DNA of 17,710 nucleotides from Deltaproteobacteria bacterium (GTDB lineage Bacteria > Desulfobacterota > Deferrimicrobia > Deferrimicrobiales > Deferrimicrobiaceae). The notes under the pieces are model-generated. The model was not told where the DNA came from. It searched no databases and saw only the letters and a program-made list of their open reading frames with translations. Location: NCBI GenBank assembly GCA_003105225.1, contig PQAK01000018.1, forward strand, positions 323 to 18,032, written 5' to 3'. The position numbers were made by a program, and so were the translations under genes. This document shows, piece after piece, positions 1 to 7,529 of the stretch (its first letter is position 1; every line of letters begins with the position of its first letter).

Positions 1-462
1 GGGATCCTCGAGATCGCCGACGTCTTCGTCGTCAACAAGGCGGACCGGGAAGGGGCGGACAAGACCCGCCGGGAGCTGGAGACGATGGTCGGGATGAAGG
101 AGCATGCGGCAGGGGACTGGGTCCCCCCCGTCCTTCCGGCGGTCGCGTTGAACGGGTCGGGCCTTCCCGATATCATGGAGGCGATCGACCGGCACCGGCG
201 GTTCATCTGCAGCGAGGAAAACCTCGGGCGGTACCGCGCGGGGAAGGCGCGGGTGGAGTTCCTGGAGATCCTGAAGAAGAAGCTGATCGAGAAGGCGGTG
301 GACGATCTCGCCCGCCACGATCTGCTGGACCCGCTGATCGAGGAGATCGCGCGGAAACGCACGGATCCCTATTCCGTCGTGGAGAAGATCGTCGACCACA
401 GCTTCGCGTTCCACCTCATGGAGGCGGAGCGGCAGGCCGCGAGGAAAGGGAGACCGAGGTGA
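1..462 (+). CDS. meaB: MeaB/ArgK-type GTPase, C-terminal part (partial at left edge)
   Basis: The reading frame is open from base 1 and encodes the last 153 residues of a G3E-family P-loop GTPase that loads and protects B12-dependent methylmalonyl-CoA mutase. Visible near the start is IADVFVVNKAD, the G4 guanine-specificity motif (NKAD at visible residues 12-15) in the usual MeaB context. It is followed by VALNGSGLPDIMEAI in the position of the G5 loop, then the long helical C-terminal tail that forms the MeaB dimer arm. Family members are about 310-330 residues, so roughly half (the P-loop, switch regions and Mg site) lies outside the window. The stop overlaps the GTG start of the CoA-transferase alpha gene (GTGA), indicating translational coupling. 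The NKAD and flanking residues make the family call firm. Assignment to methylmalonyl-CoA mutase rather than another acyl-CoA mutase is inference. Confidence 0.9.
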   Translation, partial: GILEIADVFVVNKADREGADKTRRELETMVGMKEHAAGDWVPPVLPAVALNGSGLPDIMEAIDRHRRFICSEENLGRYRAGKARVEFLEILKKKLIEKAVDDLARHDLLDPLIEEIARKRTDPYSVVEKIVDHSFAFHLMEAERQAARKGRPR

Positions 463-1430
463 GCCGGATCCGCAGGGAAGGCAAGGTCGAGTACCGGTTC
501 GATCACCCGGATGCCTTCCGGGCGCACGTCCGCGACAAGAAGAGCCGCAAGCCCGTCGACAAGCTCGTCGACGCGAAAGAGGCCGTCTCCCGGTTCGTGA
601 ACGACGGCGACTACATCGTCTACGACTTCTCGAGCCTTACCCGCGGCCCGCAGGCGCTCATCCGCGAGGTCATCCGGCAGAAAAAGAAGGAGCTGTGGAT
701 CGGCGCGGAGTTCACCCTCCACGAATCGGCGCTGCTGGTGGGCGCCGGGTGCGCCAGCCGGATCGACGTCGGGTTCCTGGGATACGGGAACTACATCGGG
801 CAGGCGGTGTGCGACGGCCGGGTCCAGGTGTACGAGTGGACGAACGGGGGGCTCGCCCTCCGCATCCTGGCGGGCGCGCGCGGCGTCCCCTTCCTGCCCA
901 CCCGGGACCTTCTGGGAACGGATAACCTGGACGTGTCCGCCGCGCGGGTGATCCAGGACCCCTACACGGGGATGCCCGTGTGCCTGGTGCCGGCATTGAA
1001 CCCCGACGTGGCGTTCCTCCACGTCCATCAGGCCGACGTCTCCGGCGACGCCCGCATCTTCGGCACGAACCTGTTCGCGCTCGAGGCGGCGCTGGCCTCC
1101 AGGCGGGTGATCGTGTCGGCGGAGGAGATCGTCGAGGCGGACGAGTTCCGGAAGGACCCGATGCGGACGACGATCCCGTATTTCCTCGTCGACGCGGTGG
1201 TCCACGCCCCCTTCGGCGCCTACCCGGGCTCCATGCCGGCCCGGTACGAGATCGACCTGGAGCACGTGGACCGGCTGAACGCCATCCGCAACGACGAACA
1301 GATGCAGCGCTATCTCGACGAGAACATCTACAGCGTGTCCGGCCACGAGGAGTTCCTCGACAAGCGCGTCGGCGCCGCCCGCATGAAGGAGCTCCGCCGC
1401 CGCGCCACGATCATCGAAGGGTACAGGTGA
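459..1430 (+). CDS. CoA-transferase, alpha subunit (glutaconate CoA-transferase A-like)
   Basis: 323 residues, close to the roughly 320 of GctA-type class I CoA-transferase alpha subunits. The subunit helps form the CoA and acid site of a two-subunit enzyme that moves CoA between carboxylic acids. Family-like segments include the early NDGDYIVYDFSSLTRGP stretch, FLGYGNYIG in the middle, and FLHVHQADVSGDARIFG at about residues 190, a typical GctA signature. The GTG start overlaps the meaB stop by four bases and is preceded by an AAAGGGAG-like ribosome site about 6 bases upstream. The beta subunit follows directly. Being coupled to meaB suggests a role in propionate, methylmalonate or branched acyl-CoA metabolism, but the acid substrate cannot be read from sequence. 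IpdA-like ring hydrolases of steroid degradation are homologous alternatives. Confidence 0.85.
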   Translation: MSRIRREGKVEYRFDHPDAFRAHVRDKKSRKPVDKLVDAKEAVSRFVNDGDYIVYDFSSLTRGPQALIREVIRQKKKELWIGAEFTLHESALLVGAGCASRIDVGFLGYGNYIGQAVCDGRVQVYEWTNGGLALRILAGARGVPFLPTRDLLGTDNLDVSAARVIQDPYTGMPVCLVPALNPDVAFLHVHQADVSGDARIFGTNLFALEAALASRRVIVSAEEIVEADEFRKDPMRTTIPYFLVDAVVHAPFGAYPGSMPARYEIDLEHVDRLNAIRNDEQMQRYLDENIYSVSGHEEFLDKRVGAARMKELRRRATIIEGYR

Positions 1431-1435
1431 GAGCG

Positions 1436-2242
1436 ATGGCGCGGACGGTAGAGTTCACCGACACGGAGTTCATGATCGCGCAGGGGGCGCGCCTGCTCGA
1501 GGACGGCAAGACGTTCTTCGTGGGATGGGGGATCCCGCAGGTCGTCGCGATCCTGGCGCAGAAGCTCTACGTTCCGGACGTCGTCCAGCTCTTCGAGTTC
1601 GGCGCCATCGGCCCGCAGTCGATCCTCCCGTTCGTGCGCGGCACGATGGGAGGGCCGCAGAACACCTACCGGTCGCTGCAGTGGCTCAACATGAACTGGG
1701 CGTTCTCCTACTCCGCCGCCGGCTACATGGACTACGGGATGCTCGGGGCGCTGCAGGTGGATCCCTACGGGAACATCAACTCCACCTTCCTCGGCGGGAC
1801 CTTCGAGAAGCCCGGGAGACGGTTCGCCGGGAGCGGCGGCGGCAACCAGGTCGCCTCCCACTGCTGGAGAACGATCATCATCATCAAGCACGAGGGGCGG
1901 CGCTTCGTGCCGAAGTTGGACTTCGTCACCTCCCCCGGGTATCTCTCCGGCCCCGGCGCCCGCGAGAGGGCGGGACTGCCGAAGGACACCGGCCCCTACC
2001 GGGTGGTGACGTCGAAGGCGCTCTTCGGCTTCGACGAGCGCACGAAGGAAATGACCCTCCTGTCGGTGCTTCGCGGCGCGTCGCCCGATGACGTGATCCG
2101 GGAGATGGCCTTCCGCCCCCGGATCGCAAAGGAGATTTCGGAGATCGCCCCGCCGACCGAAGACGAATTGCGGCTCCTGCGTGAGGAAATCGACCCATCC
2201 CGGATCATCATCCGGGGGGAGCGGATGACCGCACCCGCCTGA
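1436..2242 (+). CDS. CoA-transferase, beta subunit (glutaconate CoA-transferase B-like)
   Basis: 268 residues, matching the roughly 266 of GctB. Class I CoA-transferases carry the catalytic glutamate that forms the glutamyl-CoA thioester in this subunit. The sequence has QLFEFGAIGPQ with Glu at residue 54, the position reported for the active-site Glu of Acidaminococcus fermentans GctB. This argues for a true transferase rather than an IpdB-like hydrolase, which lacks the Glu. Other family-like segments are GALQVDPYGNINST and the glycine-rich GSGGGNQVASHC. The ATG at 1436 gives a normal N-terminus. An in-frame GTG at 1427 overlaps the alpha stop as GTGA, with GAAGGG five bases upstream, and is an equally credible start adding three residues. 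A run of four Ile (RTIIIIKHEG) is a small oddity but fits a buried strand. Confidence 0.87.
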   Translation: MARTVEFTDTEFMIAQGARLLEDGKTFFVGWGIPQVVAILAQKLYVPDVVQLFEFGAIGPQSILPFVRGTMGGPQNTYRSLQWLNMNWAFSYSAAGYMDYGMLGALQVDPYGNINSTFLGGTFEKPGRRFAGSGGGNQVASHCWRTIIIIKHEGRRFVPKLDFVTSPGYLSGPGARERAGLPKDTGPYRVVTSKALFGFDERTKEMTLLSVLRGASPDDVIREMAFRPRIAKEISEIAPPTEDELRLLREEIDPSRIIIRGERMTAPA

Positions 2243-2268
2243 GATACGCCAGCACCTCCCGCCTCTCG

Positions 2269-2296
2269 TTGAATAGCGAAACCCCGATGTTATAAT
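2269..2296 (+). promoter_or_regulatory. sigma70-type promoter of miaB
   Basis: TTGAAT (2269-2274), a 16-base spacer and a perfect TATAAT (2291-2296). The last base of the -10 box is 8 bases before the ATG at 2305, so transcription should begin at about 2302-2305, at or just before the start codon. No Shine-Dalgarno sequence fits in that space. The 62-base gap here is the first real break after the densely packed CoA-transferase genes, which supports a new transcription unit. Confidence 0.7.
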
Positions 2297-2304
2297 GTAA
2301 TGCT

Positions 2305-3627
2305 ATGTCGAAGCTCGTCTACATCGAGACGTTCGGATGCCAGATGAACGCGGTCGATTCCGCGCGGATGCTTTCGCTCCTCGAATCGGCGGATTACCGC
2401 CCCGCGCCGTCCCTCGGGGACGCCGACCTGGTGCTGCTCAACACCTGCAGCATCCGGGAGAAGGCGGACCAGAAGATCCGCAGCGCCCTGGGGGAACTGC
2501 GGCGGTGGAAGAGCGCACGCGCCGGCCGGCTGGTGGCCGTCGGCGGTTGCCTGGCGCAGCAGGAAGGGGCGCGCCTGGCGGGAAGGGCTCCCCACGTCGA
2601 CCTGGTCTTCGGGACCCACAGCATCGCCCGTCTTCCCGACCTGATCCGCAACGCCGAAAAGGGATCCTCGCGGATCGACATCGGCCTTTCCGGAGATACG
2701 AGCCACTGGGAAACGCTGCCCTATCTTCCCGACGGATCGGTCACCGCGATGGTGACGATCATGCAGGGGTGCGACAATTACTGCGCGTATTGCATCGTAC
2801 CGCATGTTCGAGGGAATGAAATCAGCCGGTCCTCCCGGGAGATCCTCGACGAGATCCGGGGGCTCGCCGACCGCGGGGTGACGGAAGTGATCCTCCTGGG
2901 ACAGAACGTCAATTCCTACGGCAGGAAAGAGGGGGAGATCTCCTTCCCCGGCCTGGTGCGGAAAATCGCCGCGGTCCCCGGAATCTCGAGAATCCGCTTC
3001 ATCACGTCCCATCCGAGGGACCTCGATCCGGAGACGATCGGCCTTTTCGGGGAGATCGAAACGCTTTGCCCCCACGTGCACCTTCCCCTGCAGTCGGGTT
3101 CCGACCGGATCCTGTCGCTCATGGGGCGGGGGTACGCGAGGAGCGAGTACCTGTCGAAAGTAAAATCCCTGCGCAGGGCGAGGCCCGGGATCGCCTTCTC
3201 GTCCGATTTCATCGTCGGATTTCCCGGGGAAAAGGAAGAAGATTTCGAGCAGACCCTCGCCGTGATGGAAGAGGTCCGCTACGATTCCGCCTTTTCCTTC
3301 CGGTTTTCCCCGCGTCCCGGGACCCGCGCCGCCTCCATGCCGGACGCCGTTCCTTCCGCCGAGGCCGGGCGGCGCCTTCGCCGGCTCCAGTCCCTGCAGG
3401 ATGGACACACCCGCGAGCGCCTGGACGCCTGCATCGGGAAAGAGTTCGAGGTTCTGGTCGAGGGACGCAGCGCGCGGGACGAGGCGCAGCATTTCGGGCG
3501 CACCCCCTGCTACAAGGCAGTGAACTTCACCGCAGAAGAAACCGGGACGGGACCTTTCCGGAGGGTCCGCATTCGAGCCGCCGGATCCCATTCGCTCTCG
3601 GGAGTGGAAGGAGACCATCGTGATTAA
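2305..3627 (+). CDS. miaB: tRNA-2-methylthio-N6-dimethylallyladenosine synthase MiaB
   Basis: 440 residues, the normal MiaB size. It is a radical-SAM methylthiotransferase that adds the 2-methylthio group to i6A37 of tRNA. The N-terminal UPF0004 domain starts YIETFGCQMN and supplies three cluster cysteines (Cys12, Cys48 in NTCSIRE, Cys82 in VGGC). The radical-SAM motif CDNYCAYC gives Cys156, Cys160 and Cys163 for the second [4Fe-4S] cluster. HPRDLDPETI and DFIVGFPGE are typical core segments. The last about 65 residues look like a TRAM RNA-binding domain. The GCQMN variant points to MiaB rather than RimO or MtaB. The ATG at 2305 gives the canonical N-terminus with no leader or Shine-Dalgarno sequence. 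The 3' end overlaps the next gene by 8 bases. Confidence 0.95.
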   Translation: MSKLVYIETFGCQMNAVDSARMLSLLESADYRPAPSLGDADLVLLNTCSIREKADQKIRSALGELRRWKSARAGRLVAVGGCLAQQEGARLAGRAPHVDLVFGTHSIARLPDLIRNAEKGSSRIDIGLSGDTSHWETLPYLPDGSVTAMVTIMQGCDNYCAYCIVPHVRGNEISRSSREILDEIRGLADRGVTEVILLGQNVNSYGRKEGEISFPGLVRKIAAVPGISRIRFITSHPRDLDPETIGLFGEIETLCPHVHLPLQSGSDRILSLMGRGYARSEYLSKVKSLRRARPGIAFSSDFIVGFPGEKEEDFEQTLAVMEEVRYDSAFSFRFSPRPGTRAASMPDAVPSAEAGRRLRRLQSLQDGHTRERLDACIGKEFEVLVEGRSARDEAQHFGRTPCYKAVNFTAEETGTGPFRRVRIRAAGSHSLSGVEGDHRD

Positions 3628-4102
3628 GGAGATGCAGGTCGTGGGAATCACGATCGACCCGGGGACCCAGTCCCCGATCGTCATCCTTCGGGACCTGGAG
3701 AACCGGAACATTCTTCCCATCTGGATCGGCATCCTGGAGGCCAATGCCATCGCCGTGGGGCTGGAGAAGGTCAAGCTTCCCCGCCCGATGACCCACGACC
3801 TCTTCAAGAACGTCATGGAGCAGCTCGGCGTCAGCCTGAAGAAGATCGAGATCACCGACATCAAGGACAACACCTATTACGCCGTGCTCCACCTCGAAAC
3901 GGGAGGGAAAACCCTGACGATCGATTCGCGCCCCAGCGACGCGCTCGCCATCGCCATCCGCCTGGGGGCCCCCATCCTGGTCCACGAATCGGTGATCGAG
4001 AAGGCCGTCCGCGTCGAGGCCGAGGGGGGCCAGGACAAGGACAAGTGGGCCGAGCTGCTGGAGAAGATGGATCCGGAAGACTTCAGCAAGTACAAGATGT
4101 AG
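3620..4102 (+). CDS. Bifunctional nuclease-domain (DUF151) protein
   Basis: 160 residues spanning one complete BFN/DUF151 domain (Pfam PF02577 type). Typical pieces are VVGITIDPGTQSPIVIL at the N-terminus, LPIWIGILEANAIA, RPMTHDLF, and DSRPSDALAIAIR near residue 105. The family is named after a plant protein with RNase and DNase activity; the role of bacterial members is largely unsettled. The GTG start at 3620 has AAGGAG at 3608-3613, six bases upstream, and overlaps the miaB end by 8 bases. An alternative ATG at 3632 would sit directly on the next AAGGAG and is less likely. The tail from about residue 125 is charged and helical. The miaB-DUF151 pairing suggests a link to RNA metabolism, which is inference. 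Confidence 0.9.
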   Translation: MIKEMQVVGITIDPGTQSPIVILRDLENRNILPIWIGILEANAIAVGLEKVKLPRPMTHDLFKNVMEQLGVSLKKIEITDIKDNTYYAVLHLETGGKTLTIDSRPSDALAIAIRLGAPILVHESVIEKAVRVEAEGGQDKDKWAELLEKMDPEDFSKYKM

Positions 4103-4115
4103 GCGATCGCCAGGC

Positions 4116-5921
4116 ATGGAGATCGCGCGGATATTGGTCGTCCAGGAGGATGCCGGCGCGGAAAGGGATACGCGGATCGTCGTCCGTGATCGTCCGGTCG
4201 CATTCGAATTCCGGTCCCCCGGCGGCATCGCGGGGGGGAAGACCGACCTTTCCGGCTTCAGCGCCGTCGCGGCGCCGATCGAATGCGCGTCCCCCGAGGT
4301 CCTCGAGGCGCTGCGCGGGGAAGGGGGAGGCGGTCCCCCGTTGTTCTTTTTCCGGGGCGAGCCGCCCCTCCAGGAAGTCGCCCGGTGGGTGCTCTGGTCC
4401 GACGCGTCGAACGGCGGGGAAGGCACGGAAGAGGAGCGCCTCCTTTCCGAAAGCCTCGAGTATTACGCCCTTGCTTCCCTCTACCAGCGCTGCATCAGGA
4501 TCCTGACCTCCCAGGACGAGGAGAAACTGCTCGCCCTGATCACCGACGCCTTCGTGCGCGAGCTGGGCGCGGAGAGCTGCGTCATCTGGCTGGCCTCCCC
4601 GTCCGACCCCGATGAAATGATGATCGCCTCGGTGCGGGGGGTCGTGAACATCGACAGGGAGGGGTCGCGGTTCTTCCTTTCCCAGGCCGATTGGACCGGG
4701 ACGGGCCCGGAGCCGTCCGCGACGCTGGCCGTGCCCCTGGTCTTCCACGAGCGGACGATCGGCATGGTGAAGCTCGGGGAGCGGTCTAACCGGAAGCCTT
4801 ACGGCGAACACGAACGGTACGTGTCGGGGATCCTCTCCGACTATGCTGCGATCTCCTTGAGAACGGTGGACCGCCTGGGCCGGATGGGGAAAGCGTCCCT
4901 GCACGACCCCGAGACCCGCGCCTACTCCGCGGCCTTCCTTTCCGATTACTTCGAGAAGGAGCGCTACAAGGCGGGCAGGTTCCGGCGGCCGCTGTCGCTG
5001 ATTTTCGTCGCCATCGACAACTTCGCGCACCTGATGGAGCAGACGCGCGAAAGCATGGTCACGGGGGCGCTGGTGGGGATGGTCGAGGCGATACGGAAGG
5101 CGCTGCGGGACTCCGACCTCATCGCGCGCACCGGTCCGGACCGGTTCTGCATCGTCCTTCCCGAGACCGACTATTTCGGGTCCGTGCTCGCGTTGCGGCG
5201 GCTTCGGAAGGCCGTCTCCGAGATCATGCGGATCCCGTTCCTCGGGGGGGAATTCGCCCTGCATCCTTTCTTCATGTCCGTCACCTATCCGCGGGACGGC
5301 ATGGATTTCCAGGCGCTCTCGCAGCTCGCGGAGGAGAAATACGTCCGGCAGCGGAAGAGCCCGCTGCATCGGCTGCGGCTCATGGAGAAGTCGTTCTGGG
5401 ACGCGTTCGACGTCCTGGTCGGAAAACCCGAGCACTACGCGCAGCTCCGCAGGGGGGAGGACGTCCCCTCCTTCGGCCGGATCCGAAAGGACCTGGGGCG
5501 CAACGGCCATTTCTCCCTTCCGAGGGAGATCTACCTGCGGCTGGTGGAATCGGTCGCGCAGGACGTGGCGTCCGAGGGCGATGCGAGGGCGCTGGTGATC
5601 GCGGCGGGCCCCCGCCCGGAGATCTTCAAGCAGATCTTCCTGTCCTTCGGCACCGAACCTTCGGAGGGGCGCAGCATCTGCATTCTCGGGCAGGCCGGAA
5701 ACACCCGGTTCGACGCGAAACACCTGCTGTACCGGTCCGCCGACGACGACCGCCTCAAGGAAAGGGAAGTCGTCCTGTATCTCAAGGAGAACGGCGCCTA
5801 CGGCCTCTTCTCGATCGGCCCGCAGGAGGATGCCTGCGGCTTCCACACGGCCGACGAGTGGCTGGTGGAGTCGATGATGGAGAAGTTCCAGGATACCTAT
5901 CTCCTGCAGGGAACGATCTGA
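4116..5921 (+). CDS. Signalling protein: GAF plus degenerate GGDEF domain
   Basis: 601 residues, with no membrane segment seen. Residues 1-100 resemble a worn receiver fold (ILVVQED at 6-12, AVAAPIE, PLFFFRGEPP) without a clear phosphoacceptor. Residues about 125-250 look like a GAF domain (LITDAFVRELGAESCVIWLA; LAVPLVFHERTIGMVKLG). Residues about 262-400 follow the GGDEF fold: the strand LIFVAID keeps an Asp where the first metal ligand sits, but the signature is GPDRF (340-344) in DLIARTGPDRFCIVLPETD, lacking the second Gly and the Glu. Diguanylate cyclase activity is therefore unlikely; a sensory or scaffold role is more plausible. Residues 410-601 match nothing I recognise. The start lies 13 bases after the DUF151 stop with a weak ribosome site. 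The next gene begins 11 bases after its stop, and the pair probably act together. Confidence 0.7.
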   Translation: MEIARILVVQEDAGAERDTRIVVRDRPVAFEFRSPGGIAGGKTDLSGFSAVAAPIECASPEVLEALRGEGGGGPPLFFFRGEPPLQEVARWVLWSDASNGGEGTEEERLLSESLEYYALASLYQRCIRILTSQDEEKLLALITDAFVRELGAESCVIWLASPSDPDEMMIASVRGVVNIDREGSRFFLSQADWTGTGPEPSATLAVPLVFHERTIGMVKLGERSNRKPYGEHERYVSGILSDYAAISLRTVDRLGRMGKASLHDPETRAYSAAFLSDYFEKERYKAGRFRRPLSLIFVAIDNFAHLMEQTRESMVTGALVGMVEAIRKALRDSDLIARTGPDRFCIVLPETDYFGSVLALRRLRKAVSEIMRIPFLGGEFALHPFFMSVTYPRDGMDFQALSQLAEEKYVRQRKSPLHRLRLMEKSFWDAFDVLVGKPEHYAQLRRGEDVPSFGRIRKDLGRNGHFSLPREIYLRLVESVAQDVASEGDARALVIAAGPRPEIFKQIFLSFGTEPSEGRSICILGQAGNTRFDAKHLLYRSADDDRLKEREVVLYLKENGAYGLFSIGPQEDACGFHTADEWLVESMMEKFQDTYLLQGTI

Positions 5922-5932
5922 CCGGAGACGCC

Positions 5933-7516
5933 ATGCAGGGAACCGGCACGGCGAAAACGATCCTCATCGCGGACCCCTTCGAGAAGTCCCGCCGGTCCCT
6001 CGGCCACTTCCTCAGGGAGAAGGGGATGGAGGTGGTCGAGGCCGCCGATGGGAGCAAGGCGCTCGCCGAAGCCCTCCTCAAGCGTCCCGACCTGATCCTG
6101 CTGGACCTGTCGGTGGGGGTGCTGGGCGCCGACCGGCTGATCCAGATCCTGCGGTCCAATCCGAACACGAAGGCCATCCCGATCTTCTATCTGAGCGACA
6201 AGGAAAAAAGCGTCTCCGGCTTCCGGTCGGGGGCCGACGAATTCATCCGCCGTCCGTTCCACGACGAGGAGATCCTCCTGCGGATCCAGCGGACGCTGTT
6301 CCGGGATTCCCTCCCGGAAGTGTTTTCAGGGGACTCGGAGATCAGCGGCAGCCTCGCCCAGGTCTTCCTTCCCGACCTCTGGCAGATGCTGTCCCTCAAC
6401 CGGAAAAGCGGGATCATCCAGGTGGAGGGGGAAGGGACCTCCGGCTCGATCTACATCGATCAGGGAGAGATCGTCTCCGCGGTCATGCGCAACCTTTCGG
6501 GCGAAAAGGCGCTCTTCCGCATGATCCCCCTCCGGCAGGGCAAGTTCCGGTTCCTTCCGGGGAAGGTGGGGGTGCGGCGGACGATCCACGCCCCGAGCCA
6601 GCACGTGGTGCTGGAAGGGATGCGCAATTTCGATGAACTCGGGAAAATGGGGGACAGGATGCCCGCCCCGAACGACGCCGTGAGAATCGCGAAGGACCCC
6701 CGGTCCGTCGCGGGGGCGGGCGGCGTGGTGCGGGAAGTCCTCCTCCTGGCGGAGTTCTGCAGCCGGGTGGAGGATATCGTCAACAACTGCAGCTTCCCGG
6801 ACCTGTCGGTCTACGAGACCCTGTGGAAGCTCAAGAACCGCGGGATCCTTTCGATCGGCTCGTTCGAGGCGCTCCCCCGGAAAAGCGAGTTTCTCCCGGC
6901 CGAAGATCTTGCCCGCCTGCGCAGCCGGATGGAGGAGCGCAACCCGATCGCCGACACGTCCACGGGACGGATCGCCCTGTTCCTGCCGGATGCTTCGCTC
7001 CTGGAGGCGATCGTCCTCGCGCTGGGACAGTTCCGCGAATTCGAAGTGGACAACGCCTTCTTCGCGTTGCGCCGGAAGGAAGGATTCCCCATCGGGAAGT
7101 TCGGAAGGATCCGGGTGGGGGAGGGGAGCTCCCTGCTTCTGTACGCCTTCCCGTTCCTGCGCTCCTGCTCCCCCGTCTGGTACGCGATGGTCCCCCGTCC
7201 CGTCGGGGTCCTCGCGTTCCTGAAGGACGAGGTGTCCAGCTCGCTCGAGGGCCTGCTGGCCGTATCCGACTACACGCGCGGCACGGATGTCAGGGATGTT
7301 CTCGCCGTGATGGGAAAGACCTTCACCAACTTCGGCCTGGGGGAAAATACGCTCCGCCTGTTCCAGAACCGCGTGGAGAAGCTGGGGGGCGCCCTCAAGG
7401 TGCAGGAGATGGAGCAGCTCTCGCCCGGGGAAATCCGCGAAGCCCTGGGGCGCGTCGTGCGGCAATACCTCGAAGGGGAGAAACCGGGTACAATACCGTC
7501 GGAAGGAAAACGATAA
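5933..7516 (+). CDS. Response-regulator-like protein with DUF4388 domain
   Basis: 527 residues from the ATG at 5933, which has GGAG five bases upstream. Residues 8-125 are a CheY-type receiver: Asp14 in LIADP, phosphoacceptor Asp58 in LILLDLS, and Ser88 in YLSDK. The usually invariant Lys is Arg107 (IRRPF), so phospho-signalling may be altered or lost. Residues about 140-230 match the DUF4388/PatA-type domain: GSLAQVFLPDLWQMLSLNRK, then GSIYIDQGEIVSAV and GEKALFRMI. Residues about 300-350 hold the helical stretch PDLSVYETLWKLKNRGI often found after DUF4388. From about 360 there is an unrecognised alpha/beta region (GRIALFLPDASLLEAIVLALG). DUF4388 proteins occur in cell-surface and motility signalling in deltaproteobacteria and cyanobacteria; the function here is unknown. 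Confidence 0.75.
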   Translation: MQGTGTAKTILIADPFEKSRRSLGHFLREKGMEVVEAADGSKALAEALLKRPDLILLDLSVGVLGADRLIQILRSNPNTKAIPIFYLSDKEKSVSGFRSGADEFIRRPFHDEEILLRIQRTLFRDSLPEVFSGDSEISGSLAQVFLPDLWQMLSLNRKSGIIQVEGEGTSGSIYIDQGEIVSAVMRNLSGEKALFRMIPLRQGKFRFLPGKVGVRRTIHAPSQHVVLEGMRNFDELGKMGDRMPAPNDAVRIAKDPRSVAGAGGVVREVLLLAEFCSRVEDIVNNCSFPDLSVYETLWKLKNRGILSIGSFEALPRKSEFLPAEDLARLRSRMEERNPIADTSTGRIALFLPDASLLEAIVLALGQFREFEVDNAFFALRRKEGFPIGKFGRIRVGEGSSLLLYAFPFLRSCSPVWYAMVPRPVGVLAFLKDEVSSSLEGLLAVSDYTRGTDVRDVLAVMGKTFTNFGLGENTLRLFQNRVEKLGGALKVQEMEQLSPGEIREALGRVVRQYLEGEKPGTIPSEGKR

Positions 7517-7529
7517 ACGGGGAGAACGG

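Noticed and set aside
980..1435. Upstream extension of the CoA-transferase beta frame by about 150 codons
   Set aside because: The extension is Arg/Pro-rich and overlaps the alpha subunit. The family N-terminus begins at about 1436 (or 1427).
4083..5846. 587-codon open frame on the minus strand opposite the GAF/GGDEF gene
   Set aside because: Arg/Pro/Gly/His-rich with no recognisable domain and no ribosome site; it is a high-GC shadow of the clearly domain-bearing plus-strand gene. The same applies to long antisense frames at 369-1346, 2290-3873, 6326-7849 and 7770-8939.
5904..5944. TGCAGGGAAC occurring twice around the junction of two signalling genes
   Set aside because: Only ten bases, in coding sequence on both sides; chance is sufficient.
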